Origin: JBAXTE01 sp963556065
GTDB taxonomy: Bacteria; Bacteroidota; Bacteroidia; Bacteroidales; WCHB1-69
Assembly: GCA_963556065.3 (NCBI GenBank)
Contig: CAUVYH020000005.1
Span: 496,001 to 560,000, forward strand
Direction: 5' to 3'
DNA: 64,000 nt
A program made the translations under genes and the position numbers. The number at the start of each line of letters is the position of its first letter. Position 1 is the first letter of the stretch. Positions 61,115 to 64,000 of the stretch are shown here, piece after piece. The notes under the pieces were generated by a model. The model was not told where the DNA came from. It did not search any database and saw only the letters and a program-made list of their open reading frames with translations.

Positions 61115-61187
61115 ATTAGGGATTATTAAAACTATTCGGTGGGGTGTAGGGTAGATCAAACTTCTGCAGAGCCTTCTTTGTATTAAG

Positions 61188-61775
61188 TTAAATATTGTAA
61201 GAGATGTTGCTTGTCAGCACCTCGTTTAAACCGAATGAAATCACGGAAAATATGACAATAGTAACGACTAAGCTTATGATAAAGAAAGAAGCTTGTTTGT
61301 CGTCGGATATCTTCATCATGGGTTTTAATCCTAAAAATAAAAGATATAAGCCATACAGTCCCAAAATAATTCCCAATAATGAAGTGGCATAGTAAAAATA
61401 GAAAATACCTCCAATCAAACTTGGGGTGTAGGAGTAGATAACCAATTGCAATGCTTTGCTAAAGTTTTTTTCGGAGCCGAAAGATGGGACTAAAACATCG
61501 ATAATAATTGTAGAAAACAATGTCCCTGCAATGGTTGAAACAAGCATTGCAATAGCCGAACGAATACCGAGCTCATAAGAATGTACCGATCCGAAAAAAG
61601 CAACTCTATAACCGATAATACCATAGGAGACAAAAGTAGCGACTACAGGGATTAATAATAATGGAAAAAAATAGCTCCATAGAATTTTCGAAATCGGGAT
61701 ATTCTCCTGAGCAATTTCATCCCATGCCACTTTGGGGTTAAATAGCAGGGCTTTAATTCGTTCGGTAATTTCCAT
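61188..61775 (-). CDS. Yip1-domain membrane protein
   Basis: 195 residues from the ATG at 61775; the frame extends upstream to 61949 into the start of elbB, but that part is non-conserved and implausible. MEITERIKALLFNPKVAWDEIAQENIPISKILWSYFFPLLLIPV is the usual start of Bacteroidota Yip1-family proteins, followed by five membrane segments. The function in bacteria is unknown. It lies head-to-head with elbB, separated by about 160 bp. Confidence 0.85.
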   Translation of the reverse strand: MEITERIKALLFNPKVAWDEIAQENIPISKILWSYFFPLLLIPVVATFVSYGIIGYRVAFFGSVHSYELGIRSAIAMLVSTIAGTLFSTIIIDVLVPSFGSEKNFSKALQLVIYSYTPSLIGGIFYFYYATSLLGIILGLYGLYLLFLGLKPMMKISDDKQASFFIISLVVTIVIFSVISFGLNEVLTSNISYNI

Positions 61776-61888
61776 GTGAATAATCTTTAAATAATAAGCG
61801 AATGTACAGTGTATTACGTTTTCTTGAAAAAGAATGTGATGTAATCGTAAAAATTGTCCGTCATCTCCATGAATTCTGTGATTGGATT

Positions 61889-61920
61889 TTTGGCAGTCAA
61901 AAATAAAACGCTTATATTTG
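61889..61920 (+). promoter_or_regulatory. Bacteroidota promoter of elbB
   Basis: TTTG at 61889-61892, 20 bp, then TATATTTG at 61913-61920; the ATG is 14 bp further at 61934. Spacing and boxes match the consensus well, though the leader would be short. Confidence 0.7.
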
Positions 61921-61933
61921 ACACAAAAAAACG

Positions 61934-62581
61934 ATGAAACGATTTGCAATCATACTGTCTGGTTCTGGCTTTAAAGATGGAAGTGAAATTCATGAGGCCA
62001 CGATGTCGATGCTGTCGATTATTCAGCACGAGTGTACGTACGACTGTTTTGCACCTGATATTATTCAGCATCATGTGATAAACCATTTAACGGGAGAAGA
62101 AGAAAATGAAATTCGTAACGTACTTGTAGAATCGGCCAGAATAGCAAGAGGAAACATTAGGTCGTTAGATAAATTTGATGCCAACGAATTCGATGCGGTA
62201 ATATTTCCCGGAGGATCAGGAGTAACAAAGAGTTTCAGCAACTATGAATACAAAAAAGATCAATGTGAGGTAAATCCTCAAATTTGCAAAGTAATTTTAG
62301 ACATGCATCGTTTGGGTAAACCAATCGGAGCTATGTGCATGGCACCGGTGATTATCGCAAAAGTGTTGTCAAACGTTACGCTTACTATTGGTAATGATGA
62401 GGAAACAGCCACGGATATCACCAATATGGGGGCTACACATGTGAACACTTCCTATGGTGAAGTGATTGCCGATAAAAAGAACAAAGTTTTTACGACTCCT
62501 TGCTATATGCTCGATTCAAACATCCTTGATGTTTACGATGGAACTTTCAACCTCATTAAATCAATTCTGGAAAACATATAA
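61934..62581 (+). CDS. elbB: ElbB-like DJ-1/PfpI-family glyoxalase
   Basis: A 215-residue DJ-1/PfpI superfamily protein. It shows the ElbB start (FAIILSGSGFKDGSEIHEATMSM), the nucleophile elbow cysteine in KPIGAMCMAPVI, and the VIFPGGSGVTKSFSNYE segment. ElbB was linked to isoprenoid biosynthesis in E. coli and has glyoxalase-type activity on small dicarbonyls. It is monocistronic with its own promoter and is followed by repeat elements. Confidence 0.9.
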   Translation: MKRFAIILSGSGFKDGSEIHEATMSMLSIIQHECTYDCFAPDIIQHHVINHLTGEEENEIRNVLVESARIARGNIRSLDKFDANEFDAVIFPGGSGVTKSFSNYEYKKDQCEVNPQICKVILDMHRLGKPIGAMCMAPVIIAKVLSNVTLTIGNDEETATDITNMGATHVNTSYGEVIADKKNKVFTTPCYMLDSNILDVYDGTFNLIKSILENI

Positions 62582-62596
62582 GGTAAAAGGTACAAG

Positions 62597-62712
62597 TCCC
62601 GAAAAATATAAAATCCCAGATTTTATTAATTTTTCGTGGATCCTCGAAAAACAACGATCCGCCATGCTTCGACTTCGCTCAGCATAAGGCTGGCGGATAC
62701 TGTTTTTCGGGA
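62597..62712. repeat. Dispersed hairpin repeat, copy B
   Basis: It starts tcccgaaaaatat and ends tttttcggga. The core of copy A is present, with an inserted block at 62656-62698 in which atccgcca and tggcggat flank cttcgacttcgctcag. Inner stems aaaatc/gattttat and tttttcg/cgaaaaa are visible. Confidence 0.75.
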
Positions 62713-62751
62713 GTGAAAGGTTCGCGAAGCGAGTCTAAAGAACTCCGATGA

Positions 62752-62774
62752 CTGAGCGGAGCCGAAGTCGAAGG
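62752..62774. repeat. ctgagcg-agtcgaag repeat unit
   Basis: ctgagcggagccgaagtcg followed by aagg, the same family as 47877-47893 and in inverse orientation to the cttcgacttcgctcag inside copy B (62667-62682). Confidence 0.65.
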
Positions 62775-62795
62775 AGGAAAGGAGAAAGGTACTCG

Positions 62796-62881
62796 TCCCG
62801 AATTTTAAAAAATCTATGATTTTTGTAAAAATTCGTGAATCCACGAAAAACGAAAAAATCGGAGATTCCTGTTTTTCGGGA
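62796..62881. repeat. Dispersed hairpin repeat, copy C
   Basis: It starts tcccgaattttaaa and ends tttttcggga, 86 bp. Inner stems aaaaatc/gatttttg, ttcgtg/cacgaa and aatc/gatt around gga match the corresponding positions of copies A and B, with paired changes in the stems. Confidence 0.75.
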
Positions 62882-62952
62882 AGACGAGTCGGAAGAGTGG
62901 TGGAGCTAAAAGTTAGCAATGCATGGCAAAAGAGTGAAGAGTTGTGTGTAGG

Positions 62953-63681
62953 TTAACGACCCATGGACAAAAACTTTTCCGCCTCTTTTAATTGTTCCAG
63001 TTTTCCCACGTCAAACCATGCAGAATCTTTGTCAATCACTCCTTTTATCGGCTCATGTTTAGCTATGTCCAGATAAAAAGGCATAATCGGGAATGGCGTA
63101 TTTTCGGTTTTAATATATTTTGAAATTTTGGGGTCCACAATGTGAATTCCGCTGAACGCAAACTCTTCGGTAGTTGCTTTAGTACCGTTTACCCAAATTT
63201 CTTCTCCATTTGAGGTGTTCCTCCATCCCGATAAATTCATTTCTCGATCGAAAAGCAAGTAGCGGGAAGTGTTGCGTTTACGAACCATTAAACTAGCCAA
63301 AGGCCTTTGCATAAGATGCTGCTTGTAGAATTTACCTAAATCCACAGAGGTTATGATATCTACATTATAGGCTAGAAACGGCTCTCCATCAGAGAAAAAA
63401 TGCAATGCTTTAGCCAAGCCTCCGCCAGTATCAAGCAGTAAATTCCGCTCGTCGCTGATGGAAATACGAGCATCAAAAGAGTGTTGACTGACAAATTCAA
63501 TAATTTGGGTTCCAAAAGCATGAACATTGATGATGATGTCGGTAAAGCCGTGATGTGTCAATTTCTGAATTGCCAGTTCCAACAGTGTAATGCCGTTGAT
63601 TTCCACCAAAGCCTTGGGTTTGTTGAGGGTTAGCGGCTGTAGTCTAGTGCCCAATCCGGCAGCAAAAATTATTGCTTTCAT
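62953..63681 (-). CDS. MurU-like sugar-1-phosphate nucleotidyltransferase
   Basis: A 242-residue GT-A nucleotidyltransferase with MKAIIFAAGLGTRLQPLTLNKPKALVEI at its N terminus and the metal-binding AYNVDIITSVD segment. The length and the lack of extra domains match N-acetylmuramate-1-phosphate uridylyltransferase (MurU), which recycles peptidoglycan, and related small mannose/glucose-1-P transferases. The MurNAc/GlcNAc anomeric kinase partner is not seen here. It is the last complete gene of the window. Confidence 0.87.
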   Translation of the reverse strand: MKAIIFAAGLGTRLQPLTLNKPKALVEINGITLLELAIQKLTHHGFTDIIINVHAFGTQIIEFVSQHSFDARISISDERNLLLDTGGGLAKALHFFSDGEPFLAYNVDIITSVDLGKFYKQHLMQRPLASLMVRKRNTSRYLLFDREMNLSGWRNTSNGEEIWVNGTKATTEEFAFSGIHIVDPKISKYIKTENTPFPIMPFYLDIAKHEPIKGVIDKDSAWFDVGKLEQLKEAEKFLSMGR

Positions 63682-63763
63682 CTTTTTTTGATAAAATTAC
63701 TCATTTCGTCGAGAAAAAATGCCGTTTTAACAAGAAAAAAAAGAATTCCGTACAATAAAATTT

Positions 63764-63771
63764 TATATTTG
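63764..63771 (+). promoter_or_regulatory. Possible -7 promoter element
   Basis: TATATTTG, 34 bp before the ATG at 63805 of the partial gene at the window edge. Confidence 0.55.
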
Positions 63772-63804
63772 CCCATTATATATCTTTAATTAAAAACAAC
63801 CATT

Positions 63805-64000
63805 ATGTTAAGATTTAAAACGTTCTTTTGTGTAGCTGTAATCCTTGTGCTTAGCTCAACTATCTACGGTCAGAAGTTTTTTTCCATAAAAGGAGCCATT
63901 GTCGATTCCACTAATCAGAAAGAGATTCCGTATGCCAACATTGCCTTGCTAAAGCAATCGGACAGCACTATGATAAAAGGAACAACAGCTGATGATAAAG
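63805..64000 (+). CDS. Partial outer-membrane protein with carboxypeptidase-regulatory-like domain
   Basis: The first 65 codons of a gene cut by the window end. A signal peptide (MLRFKTFFCVAVILVLSSTIYGQ) is followed by SIKGAIVDSTNQKEIPYANIALLKQSDSTMIKGTTADDK, the start of a carboxypeptidase-D regulatory-like domain. In Bacteroidota this usually precedes a TonB-dependent receptor or an outer-membrane beta-barrel protein. The rest lies outside the window. Confidence 0.75.
   Translation, partial: MLRFKTFFCVAVILVLSSTIYGQKFFSIKGAIVDSTNQKEIPYANIALLKQSDSTMIKGTTADDK

Noticed and set aside
61776..61949. Longer N terminus for the Yip1 protein (start at 61949)
   Set aside because: It would overlap the elbB start and promoter and adds a non-conserved stretch; MEITERIKALL is the usual family start.

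Overview
The window looks like chromosomal DNA of an AT-rich member of the Bacteroidota, probably an anaerobe of the Bacteroidales/Marinilabiliales type. The evidence is promoter-like TAnnTTTG boxes (some with TTTG 19-20 bp upstream), A-rich translation starts without strong Shine-Dalgarno sites, four TonB-dependent or carboxypeptidase-regulatory-like outer-membrane proteins, two proteins with C-terminal type IX secretion (T9SS) sorting domains, and a HydG maturase for [FeFe]-hydrogenase. No rRNA, tRNA, CRISPR array, transposase or phage module was seen.

Layout. 0-5 kb: an aldehyde dehydrogenase and a compact operon CBS protein / POTRA-barrel outer-membrane protein / NAD kinase. 5-8.7 kb: nucleotide-sugar genes (UDP-glucose dehydrogenase, UDP-glucuronate decarboxylase type SDR, RmlD). 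8.8-25 kb: housekeeping and envelope genes (TonB receptor, gamma-carbonic anhydrase, MATE exporter, a GIN/beta-barrel protein, hydG with two TM1266-like genes, a polytopic membrane protein and a 1,900-residue T9SS cargo protein carrying a 783-bp internal duplication). 25.5-44.2 kb: a surface-polysaccharide locus built around a Wzm/Wzt ABC exporter, with a VioA-like aminotransferase, a CitE-like/MaoC/CitE-like trio, LegB-like and PtmE-like sugar enzymes, an ATP-grasp ligase, several glycosyltransferases, a heparosan-type glucuronyl C5-epimerase domain and an N-acetyl sugar amidotransferase. It ends at an intrinsic terminator. 44.3-47.8 kb: surE, a small membrane protein, lpxB and a SpoIID-domain protein.

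48-59.5 kb is the most unusual part. A ModE-type regulator lies near two divergent operons that carry paralogous TonB receptors and paralogous lipoproteins. One arm adds a TiaS-like protein and a small membrane protein; the other adds a T9SS-secreted protein and a lipoprotein with two sulfite-oxidase-like folds. The arms meet at an intergenic region with two inverted repeats. I infer an uncharacterised oxyanion or cofactor uptake system (molybdate/tungstate is the leading guess).

59.5-64 kb: a dinD gene with a perfect 38-bp palindrome inside its coding sequence and a likely remnant of a second dinD, a Yip1 protein, elbB, a MurU-like nucleotidyltransferase and the start of another outer-membrane protein gene.

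Scattered through intergenic regions is a family of about 85-bp elements bounded by TCCCGAAAAA / TTTTTCGGGA that can fold as an outer stem with three inner hairpins. Two small ORFs (a four-helix-bundle protein and a DUF559 nuclease) each sit inside their own repeat-flanked insert.
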